Shown here one piece after another: positions 24,602-32,273 of a stretch of 64,000 nucleotides of DNA. How positions within the stretch are numbered: position 1 is the stretch's first letter; each line of letters opens with the position of its first letter. Where the stretch lies: positions 1-64,000 of the forward strand of contig DAOUBW010000016.1 of assembly GCA_034432555.1 (NCBI GenBank). Direction: 5' to 3'. The DNA is from CP2-2F sp034432555. Lineage in GTDB: Bacteria > Chloroflexota > Anaerolineae > Aggregatilineales > UBA2796. The position numbers and the translations under genes were made by a program. The notes below the pieces were generated by a model that saw only the letters and a list, made by a program, of their open reading frames with translations, ran no database searches and was not told where the DNA came from.

Positions 24602-26206
24602 TTAGTCTAGCATGATGCGCTCCACAGGCAGCAGGTTCACCTCTGGCACCAACTCTTGATATGCCAAAACGCGCACCTGTGGCAGCTCCATGCCGATCAG
24701 CGCACGGACGCTGTGACGCACATCGGTGGTGGTTAGCAGCGTCGGCGGCTGATCAGGTGGCAGCACGGCAATCTTGGCGCGTAAGAACTTAAGCAGCACC
24801 TCACGCGCTCTGGCGTCATCTTGCAGGATGATCTGTTCAAGCTCTGACGACAGCAGGTAGATTTCGAGCGTGCCGCGCCCACGCCCTGCTTGGTGCGTTA
24901 GTTGGTGGCTGAGGCGCGTCCGAACGTGCGCCAACAAGCCTGCTTCATGGCGCGGTGGCGTGCTGACGTGCAAGCGATCATCAAAGGCGATCTGATCGGG
25001 CGGCACCAGCACATAGGCATAGGCGCTCAGGCTCTCTAGGATCAGGCGTGTGTTGCGCACGCTGACGTTTTCCGCCAGCAGCGCACGCAGCAGGCGCGCA
25101 AAAGTGGCAGGCGTGCTGTGTTGGCGCGCCACTTCACTAAGGGCGGGAAAGGCAAGCTCGATTTGGTCAAGCGCACGGGCAGCCACCGTCTGACAGACGA
25201 ACAAGGCGCTGTGGCGGCGCAGCAAGGCGCTAATATTCAGGATCAAGTAACCGAAAGGCGTCCAGAGGTGGAAGCCATCGGCACGGATTGCGGCTGCATC
25301 GGCACGGTGTGCGAGGGCGACAGCGCTCCCAGTGGCGGGATTATAGGCAGGCTGCGAAGGGATACCGTGCCGCCGCAGATCGTCCGTCGTGGCATTCACC
25401 AAGACCTGATCAGCACTCAGCCCTTGCCATGCCACTGAGGGCAAGTCGTTCAAATGCAGCCTGAAGCTGCCTAACGGCAGGGCGTCCTCAGGCGCAAAGG
25501 TGAAGGACGGATAATGCACGCCTAGCTCATAGAACATGCCCTCACGCAGCATATCGAAGAAGGTTTGTTCGTCCTCAGCCGCATTTTGAGTCAGCTCACG
25601 CAGTGTCTCGCCAGAGCAGCTTATCGCCAACTGCTGCGGACGCAGCGCGGCAAAGAGTGCCTCGCTTCCCTCACTTTCGCTGGCAGCGAGAATCTCGGCA
25701 ACGCGGGCGTGATCCTTCAGCGAGACGCGCAGCGCTAAAAGCGGCGCCAGCACGGTGCGCAAAGTTGGCACGGGATAGCGCATGAACGAATCGGGCAGCC
25801 TATCGCGGTAGGCAGCAGCAACAGGCTCGGTGAGCAGCAGATCGGCGTGGCTGCTCAACGCAGCCGCCGTGAACGCGCTCAGAAAGGTTGGCAGGCGTTC
25901 GGGCTGTTCCGCCAGCCATGCTAACCGTGCAGCCTGCGTGCTTGGTGCATATAAGATGCCGCGCAAAGCGCTGAAAAGCTGCCCTTCAAGGCTATCGGCA
26001 TGGCGGCAGCGCGCCCCATCTACCCACAGTTCAGCGATGCCGTATGGCAATTCGGCGCGCTCAACCTGAAGGTGCGCCGTGGCGGGCAAGCCCAGCTGAT
26101 CACAGATCGCCTGAGCCGCCGTTTGGGCAGCCTCGATAATTGCCGTCTCGTCTAGTTCAGCGCGCAGTGAATGCTCAAGCCGAAGCAGCAGCAAGATTTG
26201 GGTCAT
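24602..26206 (-). CDS. Soluble FlhA/SctV cytoplasmic-domain (FHIPEP) homologue
   Basis: 534 residues from ATG 26206, which has AGGAAG at correct spacing and lies inside the 3' end of the preceding gene (32-base overlap). Residues about 210-534 follow the cytoplasmic domain of type III export-gate proteins. The clearest part is RLLRALLAENVSVRNTRLI (about 371-389), which lines up with KVLQNLLAEKVPIRDMRTI of Salmonella FlhA. SSELEQIILQD and the ending VRVLAYQELVPEVNLLPVE follow, like the last FlhA subdomain. Residues about 105-180 (VPTLRTVLAPLLALRVSLKD) look like a second, diverged copy of the same helical subdomain. There is no membrane region. In FlhA this domain forms a nonameric ring that docks chaperone-substrate complexes. 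Here it is probably a soluble scaffold (inference). Confidence 0.8.
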   Translation of the reverse strand: MTQILLLLRLEHSLRAELDETAIIEAAQTAAQAICDQLGLPATAHLQVERAELPYGIAELWVDGARCRHADSLEGQLFSALRGILYAPSTQAARLAWLAEQPERLPTFLSAFTAAALSSHADLLLTEPVAAAYRDRLPDSFMRYPVPTLRTVLAPLLALRVSLKDHARVAEILAASESEGSEALFAALRPQQLAISCSGETLRELTQNAAEDEQTFFDMLREGMFYELGVHYPSFTFAPEDALPLGSFRLHLNDLPSVAWQGLSADQVLVNATTDDLRRHGIPSQPAYNPATGSAVALAHRADAAAIRADGFHLWTPFGYLILNISALLRRHSALFVCQTVAARALDQIELAFPALSEVARQHSTPATFARLLRALLAENVSVRNTRLILESLSAYAYVLVPPDQIAFDDRLHVSTPPRHEAGLLAHVRTRLSHQLTHQAGRGRGTLEIYLLSSELEQIILQDDARAREVLLKFLRAKIAVLPPDQPPTLLTTTDVRHSVRALIGMELPQVRVLAYQELVPEVNLLPVERIMLD

Positions 26207-29200
26207 CGGCAAGTTCTTCCTGTGAAAGCACGGCAAGGTACGGGAATTCGTAAAGTGTGATCAGCGGCACAACGGCGCGCACCTGCGGATCAGCCACAAT
26301 CAGGGCGGCGCGTGGTGTTTCCGTTGGCAGCAGCGCACGCAGAGCCGCCAAAACATCCTGGACGGCGGCAGGCGGCATTACCAAGTAGCTGTGCGCGTCC
26401 TGCACGATGTATTGGCGAATGAGCGCCTCTGTTTCAGGCGGCAAGGTAAAGCGCGGCAAGTCCAGCGGCAGGTGTTCGCGCAAACTGAGGCGCGCCGCAC
26501 GCAGCGCAGCGTCAAAATCTGCGCCCTGCACTGCCTCGATAACACGCCGTTGGAGCGGCACCCCTTCACGGATCAAGGCACGCAGCACGCGCAGCAGCAG
26601 CGGACGATTAAGAGCTGCCAACTGCTCAGCATTGATCTGCCACGCCTCCAGCAGATTTGCCAGTTCCTGCCAGCCAAAGAACTGATTCAGGCTGTGGCGC
26701 AGCACTGCCTCTAAGTGATCGACCATATAGCGCAGCGGATCATCCAACAGGTTAAAGCGCAGCATACGGGCGCGAGAGGCGTCGTTAGCGTTGATCCATG
26801 CGCCCCGCACACGGCTAAGGGGATGGACTGCCTCGCGGACGGTGCCAATACCTGCTACGCGCAAGGTATCCGACGATTCTTCACAGAACAGCGCGCCTGC
26901 TGGCAGCAGGTCTACGACGGTTGGCACTTCTTCCAGCATGATCAGGTAGGCGTCCTCAGGCAGATCGCTGTTTTCGCGCAGCCGAACGCCGGGAACTCGC
27001 ACGCCGCTGGTCTTGGCGATGCGGGTGCGCATATCGGGCAAATAGCGCTCCAGCAGGATCGGCGGCGGCGATCCGTCTGGGTTCAGCAAGGTTGGCGAAA
27101 GCTCAAGGATGATTGGCACAACCAACGGGAAAGTTTGCGTGCTTGGTGCCGGTAGCTTGAAAATATGTTCAAGGTGGCTTAGCAGTGCCGCGCTGAAATC
27201 GGCAGTGGCAAGCGGTGGCAGTGTTTCGCCCACCCGCGCCAACTGCCAGATGAAGGCAACATCTTTGGCAAGCGCAAGGCAGGCTTTGGCAAGCGCCGCG
27301 CCAACGGAAGGCACTTCGGCAGCTTTGAAGCGTTTGACGGCGGCGTTGAATTCTGCCGTGTGCGGCTTGCCCTGCACAAGGCGCACACAGGCAATCCGTG
27401 CGCGCAGTTCGCCTTGAAAGGCGGAATCTTCGGGCAGAAATTCGGCAAGGGCGCGGTAGCTTTCAAGGGCGGCGTCCGCCTCACCTTCTTTGAAGCGATC
27501 ATCCGCCTCTTTCAAGAGCGCCTCTACAGAATCGCTCAGGCAGGCTGCCGCCTCAGGAAAGCGCTCTGTTTCAGGCAGCAAGCGCTGATAGCAGAGCGCC
27601 GCCGCCTGATGCTGCCCTTTTTCAGCGTAGAGGCGCGCAAGGCTTGCCTGCTGCCCAATGAACTGCCAACTGCCATCGGCGGAGAAGTCAAGTGCCTCTA
27701 AAATGGCGATCAAGGGTTGCGGCTGCGCGATCTCGGCAAGACGTTCGTTCAGGCGCCCCTCAAACTGATCGAGAAGAATACGCGCTGTTTCACCGTGTTC
27801 CCAGCCTTCGCTCAGGCGGCGGGAAGTGGGCAGATCGAGGCGAGTGAATTGGTAGTGTTGCTGTGCGTTCGTCATGCGTTCGGCGGCGTGCTGAAAGGCT
27901 GCCTCTGCCTGCTCAAAATCGGCAAGGGCAAGGTATGCCTGCCCAAGATTGGCGTACAAATAGGCGTCCGATTCGGTATCTTGGGAGAGGGCGCGCTCTA
28001 GGTAGGGCAGCGCAGCGGCAGCCTCGCCCAAGAAGTAGCCCGCCCAACCACACAACGCGCCATCGGCGGCGTAGATCGGCGCGTCGCGCTGTTCCCACAG
28101 ATAGCGGTAAGTGTCGGCGGCGCGTTCAGATTCGCCCATCAGTCGGTAGGCATCGGCACGCACGCCCAAATACCAGGCGTCAAGGCGCTCTGCCGCCTCG
28201 ATGACGTGCGCGATCAGCGGCAGCGCTTGGGTGGGCTGATCCTGCTGCACATAGATATACGCCTGCACCGCCTCTGCCCACAAGCTGGGCTGTTTGGCGC
28301 GGAAACGTTCCAAGAGTGGCAGCACTTCTTCGTATTGCGCGGCGTTGGTCAGCGTGACAATCGAATCCTCAAGGGCGCTGTCGTCACCGAGTTCGGCGGC
28401 GCGGCGGGCAGCATCCATCGCTAGGCGCTCTAATTCTAGGGCGCGGTAAGCACGGTTCAGGGCTTGCCAACGGTAGGGATCGTCATCGCGCAGCACCAAG
28501 CCGCGCTCTAGGTAGGTGATCGCCTGCCAGCGCAGCATCTCGGAGTCTTCGTCGGGCAGTTTGGCGCGGTTTTCGCATTGAATGGCGCGCACATCATAAA
28601 CCCAGGCTTCTTCGGCAGTGGGCAGGCGCTGTGCCAGCCCATCGTGCAGTGCCTGCTCGCTCTCTTGCAGTGTGTCTTCGCGCACATAAGGATAGTCGGG
28701 CAGGGCAGCCACACCCAGCAAGGCATTTGCCAAGAACCAACAGGCAAGTGTGTGATCAGGCTGAAGGCGGCAGGCGGCGCGCAGCAGTTCGGTGGCAACC
28801 GCATATTGGTTCAGCCACAAGAAGCGTTTGCCCGCCTCAAAATAAGCATCGGCAGCCGCAAGGCGATCACCGAGTGACTCCAGCACTTCGGCGCGCAAAC
28901 GGTGCGCGATGCGCTCAGGGTAGGCGGTCTCATCATGCACACCATATTCCAGGGCAAGATCGGCAGCGCGGCGGGCAGCCTCAAGGTCGGTGCGGCGCAG
29001 CGTGCGGACAGCCTGCAAATAAAGGTTGCCGCTTTGTGGGCGGTTGAATTGGCGCAATTCGGCAAGGGCAGCAGCATTCGCACCGAGTGCTGAGAGCGCA
29101 TCAGCATAGTGATCGTCGGCGCGTGTCCATGCCCGCTCAGCTTCTGCCAACAAGCCTAAGCCGATGTGTGCATCAGGCGACTCAGGCGCAAGGGCAAGCG

Positions 29201-29714
29201 CTTGCTGATAGCATTCGCGTGCGCGTGCGGCATCGCCCGTGCTGCGGAAATAATCGCCGAGCGCCGCTTGTGCCAGCGGATCGTTGGGCGCAAGGCGCAG
29301 CGCTTGCTCAAGGCGTTCGTGGGCAAGGTCGGGCGCGCTGCCTAGCAAAGCACGCCCTTCGCCAACGAGGGCGGCAACGGTTGGGTCGGGCAGGTGCAGC
29401 GCCGTGCGGAATTTCTCTAGGAAGTCGCGCCAGAGCCGATCCAGCGAGCGCTTGGGCGCGTCGCTAAGTTCGGGCGGTATGTGATCGCCTTCCAACAGCA
29501 AGACGGTGATCGGCACATCGTGTGCTTGGGCGGCGCGGCGTTCGGCACTGCATATGAGGTTCTCGGCATAGCGCGGTGTGATGAGCGCGAAAAACTGATC
29601 GGCGGTGGCAATCTGGCTAATCTCGCCGCTGTAGAGGGTGTAGCCAGAGAGCGCGGCACGCACCAACTGCGCGAACAGGGCATCTTCAGGCGCAAAGCTC
29701 AGGTAGATGTTCAT
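26175..29714 (-). CDS. TIR-TPR-FHIPEP multidomain protein
   Basis: 1179 residues. (1) Residues 1 to about 120 look like a TIR domain: MNIYLSFAPEDALFAQ strand-helix, then FFALITPRY, ICSAERRA with Glu58 at the NADase position, and VPITVLLLEGD. (2) Residues about 125-800 are TPR-rich helices, for example GDAARARECYQQALALAPES. (3) Residues about 861-1170 match the FlhA/SctV cytoplasmic domain over its length: GVRVPGVRLREN versus VPPVHIRDN, MVDHLEAVLRHS versus the ATHLNHLI region, LLRVLRALIREGVPL versus VLQNLLAEKVPI, then a last alpha/beta part. No membrane helices. The ATG overlaps the CHAT gene stop by four bases (ATGA). Domain logic (enzyme, sensor repeats, ring-forming module) resembles ligand-activated immune proteins; function is inferred only. 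Confidence 0.85.
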   Translation of the reverse strand: MNIYLSFAPEDALFAQLVRAALSGYTLYSGEISQIATADQFFALITPRYAENLICSAERRAAQAHDVPITVLLLEGDHIPPELSDAPKRSLDRLWRDFLEKFRTALHLPDPTVAALVGEGRALLGSAPDLAHERLEQALRLAPNDPLAQAALGDYFRSTGDAARARECYQQALALAPESPDAHIGLGLLAEAERAWTRADDHYADALSALGANAAALAELRQFNRPQSGNLYLQAVRTLRRTDLEAARRAADLALEYGVHDETAYPERIAHRLRAEVLESLGDRLAAADAYFEAGKRFLWLNQYAVATELLRAACRLQPDHTLACWFLANALLGVAALPDYPYVREDTLQESEQALHDGLAQRLPTAEEAWVYDVRAIQCENRAKLPDEDSEMLRWQAITYLERGLVLRDDDPYRWQALNRAYRALELERLAMDAARRAAELGDDSALEDSIVTLTNAAQYEEVLPLLERFRAKQPSLWAEAVQAYIYVQQDQPTQALPLIAHVIEAAERLDAWYLGVRADAYRLMGESERAADTYRYLWEQRDAPIYAADGALCGWAGYFLGEAAAALPYLERALSQDTESDAYLYANLGQAYLALADFEQAEAAFQHAAERMTNAQQHYQFTRLDLPTSRRLSEGWEHGETARILLDQFEGRLNERLAEIAQPQPLIAILEALDFSADGSWQFIGQQASLARLYAEKGQHQAAALCYQRLLPETERFPEAAACLSDSVEALLKEADDRFKEGEADAALESYRALAEFLPEDSAFQGELRARIACVRLVQGKPHTAEFNAAVKRFKAAEVPSVGAALAKACLALAKDVAFIWQLARVGETLPPLATADFSAALLSHLEHIFKLPAPSTQTFPLVVPIILELSPTLLNPDGSPPPILLERYLPDMRTRIAKTSGVRVPGVRLRENSDLPEDAYLIMLEEVPTVVDLLPAGALFCEESSDTLRVAGIGTVREAVHPLSRVRGAWINANDASRARMLRFNLLDDPLRYMVDHLEAVLRHSLNQFFGWQELANLLEAWQINAEQLAALNRPLLLRVLRALIREGVPLQRRVIEAVQGADFDAALRAARLSLREHLPLDLPRFTLPPETEALIRQYIVQDAHSYLVMPPAAVQDVLAALRALLPTETPRAALIVADPQVRAVVPLITLYEFPYLAVLSQEELADDPNLAAASA

Positions 29715-31078
29715 ACGCCGCGCTCCTTGATGAGGGTCATCATCGCCTCAAGGATGTCCAGGTGTTCGGGCGCGCCCTCAGAGGCGTACTGTGTGCGCCA
29801 TTCGCGCTTAAGGTGCGCCAACCACAGCTTTCGATCAATGTGATCTAAGGCATCTACCGTTTGAATGGTGAAAGCGCGCAGGCTGCGGCGGCGTGCTTCA
29901 TCGCTGATTCCCTCAATGCGGCGGCTGAGGCTGAACAAGAGGTCATCAGAGGTGAGCGCCTCACTATGCGCTGCCTGATCGGTTGGGCGCACGGCTGCCT
30001 TATCGGTGGGCTGGATCAGCCCGTCGGCGCTGTGTAGGTAAAGCATCGGCGTGCCAAAGACGCGCACGCTGTGCTGGCGCTTGCCAATGAATTCAGCGCG
30101 CCCAAGCTGCACGGCATAATCGAGCGGCTCACCTTTGACGAGTGCCTCGTAAAAAGTGCGGCTGAAATCAATGGCTGCCATGTTGGTGATCGGATACTGC
30201 ATGGCAACCACTGCTTGCGCGCCCTTCTGGACAAGGCGCGGCGCCAAGCCGCCGAAACTCTCGCGCAGATCACCACGCCCGCCTTCACACAGGTGCAAGA
30301 AGATCAGGCGCGGCAGCACGCCCGCCAAACTGCACCAATCGGCAAAGTCGTTATCGCTGCACCAATCAGCAGTGTCATCCGCCTTGAGCAGGGCGATCTC
30401 GCCGTTGCTGGTCTCGGTGTTGAAGGCGCCATGCCCAATAAAGTGCAGCACGTGCGGCTGAAAAGTCTTGATGCGCTCGATGAACGCCTCAACGGTCGCT
30501 TTTCGCAGCACGTCCACCTGCACCGGATATGCCTCTGCAAGGCGCTGGATAGACTCGATCACACGCGGCTCTAGCACAGGATCAAGGTCGCTTGGCTTGG
30601 AGACGGCAACCAACAGGCGCAGTGTGCCTTCCACGCGCAGCGTTTGGCGGCTCTCCCGCGGCATGAAGCGCGAAAGGACAAGATCAACGTGGCTGCACAT
30701 GAAATAGCCGCCGCCTTGCGGATAGTACAGGTATTCCCAAGGCAGGTTTGCCAGTTCGGCAGCTTTTGGCTCAAAGCTGAGCTGAAGGCGCAACCGTTCG
30801 CCGTTTGCCTTTGCCGCTTTGAGCGTTTCTTCATAGAGTTTTTCAATGTCCGTATCGAACAGCAGGCGGTAGAGATACTGTCCAAAAATGGCAACCTCTT
30901 GCGGCTCGCTGAACTTGCCCGTCCGCATCCATGCCTCAAAGAGGCGGATCGTCTGGCGTTCTAAACTGTAATGCTCAAAATTCCGCACCTTGCCACGCGC
31001 CGTCTTTTGGTCAGAAGGACGCCACGCCCGCACACTTTCGCGGTCATTTTCCACATTTAGGATGAGTTCAGCGCTCAT
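29711..31078 (-). CDS. CHAT-domain (caspase-like) protease
   Basis: 455 residues. The CHAT peptidase domain spans about residues 90-350 with catalytic His216 in VLHFIGHGAFN and Cys264 in LIFLHLCEGG. The structural motifs ELANLPWEYLYYP and GAQAVVAMQYPI are also typical. Residues about 365-455 are a helical tail (SLSRRIEGISDEARRRSL), possibly an adaptor that contacts a partner. CHAT proteases are separase/caspase relatives which, in known cases such as Craspase (TPR-CHAT), are held inactive by a sensor and cleave a dedicated substrate. Here the TPR sensor is a separate polypeptide encoded immediately downstream with an ATGA overlap. The gene upstream, 14 bases away, encodes a candidate substrate or effector. 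Confidence 0.9.
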   Translation of the reverse strand: MSAELILNVENDRESVRAWRPSDQKTARGKVRNFEHYSLERQTIRLFEAWMRTGKFSEPQEVAIFGQYLYRLLFDTDIEKLYEETLKAAKANGERLRLQLSFEPKAAELANLPWEYLYYPQGGGYFMCSHVDLVLSRFMPRESRQTLRVEGTLRLLVAVSKPSDLDPVLEPRVIESIQRLAEAYPVQVDVLRKATVEAFIERIKTFQPHVLHFIGHGAFNTETSNGEIALLKADDTADWCSDNDFADWCSLAGVLPRLIFLHLCEGGRGDLRESFGGLAPRLVQKGAQAVVAMQYPITNMAAIDFSRTFYEALVKGEPLDYAVQLGRAEFIGKRQHSVRVFGTPMLYLHSADGLIQPTDKAAVRPTDQAAHSEALTSDDLLFSLSRRIEGISDEARRRSLRAFTIQTVDALDHIDRKLWLAHLKREWRTQYASEGAPEHLDILEAMMTLIKERGV

Positions 31079-31092
31079 AGCCTTAGCCTAAG

Positions 31093-32004
31093 TTAGAGGC
31101 GTGCCGACAGATCGAACAGATTGGCATCGCGCACGGGCGCACCGGCGCGCAGGAAGTTAGCAAGGCGCTGCCCAAGATAGGCGATGATCTCGCCCAGTCC
31201 CGCTGCTGCAAAATTGAAGTTGGCGTATGCCTGCACAGCCGCCGCCACCTGTAGCTGCGTCACGCTGCGCGGCACTTGCAGCACCACCGCAAACTGCGGA
31301 ACGCGCTCACGGAAGAAATCGGCGCCGCTGATGCGCCAAAAGACCTTGTGCGTCTTCTCACCGCTGTGTTCAATCTGGGCGCGCACCAAGCGATAGTTGA
31401 ACGGACCGACGCTTATGCCGCCGCTGGTCGCCACTGCTGTGCTAACGCCTGCACTGCCGCCGACGTTCGGCAGGCTGAGTTCGCCCGTTTGTGCCTCAAA
31501 CTCAAAATTGGTGCCAAGTTTCACGGTTGCCTCTGCATTTGCTTGCAGCAGGGTCAAAAACTTTTTATCAGGCAGGATGAGCGCGCTGACCGGGCGCTGA
31601 TCATCTGCCATGTTCGGGTTGAACTCAATGGCGCACTCCACACGCACAAAGGGCATGTTTGGGCGTGCGCTGTAGCCAATGGGCAAGTGCAGCCAATAGA
31701 AGGCGTAGCGCTCGCTCAGGCGCTTGAACAGGTCTGGCACAGGCAGGTTTTGCTCGGCAAAGTGCGCTTCTTCCAGCTTCAAAAAGTCTAGCTGGCGGCT
31801 GAGGAAAGCACGTTGTTCGTTCAGTTCTTTCAGAAGCTGCTCGGCGGGATTTTCGGCGCTTGCCCCAAGGCTGCGTGTGGTGCGTGTATCGCTCAATTCA
31901 CGCGCCAAACCGCTGATCGTCTCTTGCGCCTCTTGCATCAGTGTTTCGCGGCTTTCACCGCCAAAATCAAACTCAAAATCGGAAAGGGTTGGGCTATCGG
32001 TCAT
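31093..32004 (-). CDS. Unknown protein, first gene of the CHAT/FHIPEP operon
   Basis: 303 residues from ATG 32004, which has GGAG at good spacing. Residues about 15-100 are predicted helical/coiled coil (LMQEAQETISGLARELSD; QLLKELNEQRAFLSRQLDFL). The middle is beta-rich (PFVRVECAIEFNP) and contains a run of small residues GGSAGVSTAVATSGGISVG near 200-218. An amphipathic Ala-rich helix follows (VAAAVQAYANFNFAAAGLG), and the C-terminus is hydrophilic. I do not recognise the family. Its place at the head of the CHAT operon makes it a candidate substrate, sensor or effector. The small-residue run flanked by strands recalls membrane-inserting hairpins of pore formers, but that is speculation. Confidence 0.8.
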   Translation of the reverse strand: MTDSPTLSDFEFDFGGESRETLMQEAQETISGLARELSDTRTTRSLGASAENPAEQLLKELNEQRAFLSRQLDFLKLEEAHFAEQNLPVPDLFKRLSERYAFYWLHLPIGYSARPNMPFVRVECAIEFNPNMADDQRPVSALILPDKKFLTLLQANAEATVKLGTNFEFEAQTGELSLPNVGGSAGVSTAVATSGGISVGPFNYRLVRAQIEHSGEKTHKVFWRISGADFFRERVPQFAVVLQVPRSVTQLQVAAAVQAYANFNFAAAGLGEIIAYLGQRLANFLRAGAPVRDANLFDLSARL

Positions 32005-32120
32005 GGCGAACTCCAATCAGGGCATTCAGTCGCATCCTGATGGGTAGCGTACAGCGATTCGGGCGAGAAGGCAAGTTTTAGAGGAGGGGCGAATTGTAGG
32101 GTGAGGGTCTAGGCTGCGGC

Positions 32121-32220
32121 ACCCCTATCCCTAGCCCTTTCCCCGCACGCAGGGAAAGGGAATCAGAAGATCGGGAAAGTCCCGCCCTGCCTGTGGGACG
32201 GGATTTAGTGTGGGGTAAAG
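32121..32220. repeat. MITE-like palindromic repeat, copy A
   Basis: Begins with ACCCCTATCCCTAGCCC at 32121 and ends with a GGATTTAGTGTGGGGTAAAG block near 32220. It contains the palindrome CCCTTTCCCC...GGGAAAGGG and a second GGGACGGG-type palindrome. The same blocks recur at 33.8 kb and, inverted, at 53.7 kb. It lies between the start of the CHAT operon and the end of gltX. Confidence 0.8.
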
Positions 32221-32273
32221 TTTCAGCTGTCATGTCAACCTTCAGCCCCGTAGACTCCCGCGAACGAACACCC

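Noticed and set aside
24602..29714. Annotation of the two FHIPEP-like proteins as flagellar or type III secretion components
   Set aside because: They lack the membrane half of FlhA/SctV, one is fused to TIR and TPR domains, and no other flagellar or injectisome gene is present in the window.
30071..30574. 167-codon plus-strand frame inside the CHAT gene
   Set aside because: Antisense to the CHAT domain, whose catalytic motifs are intact; no promoter or ribosome site.
31093..32004. Bacterial gasdermin
   Set aside because: Position beside a caspase-like protease is suggestive, but the long N-terminal coiled coil and overall layout do not match gasdermins that I know.
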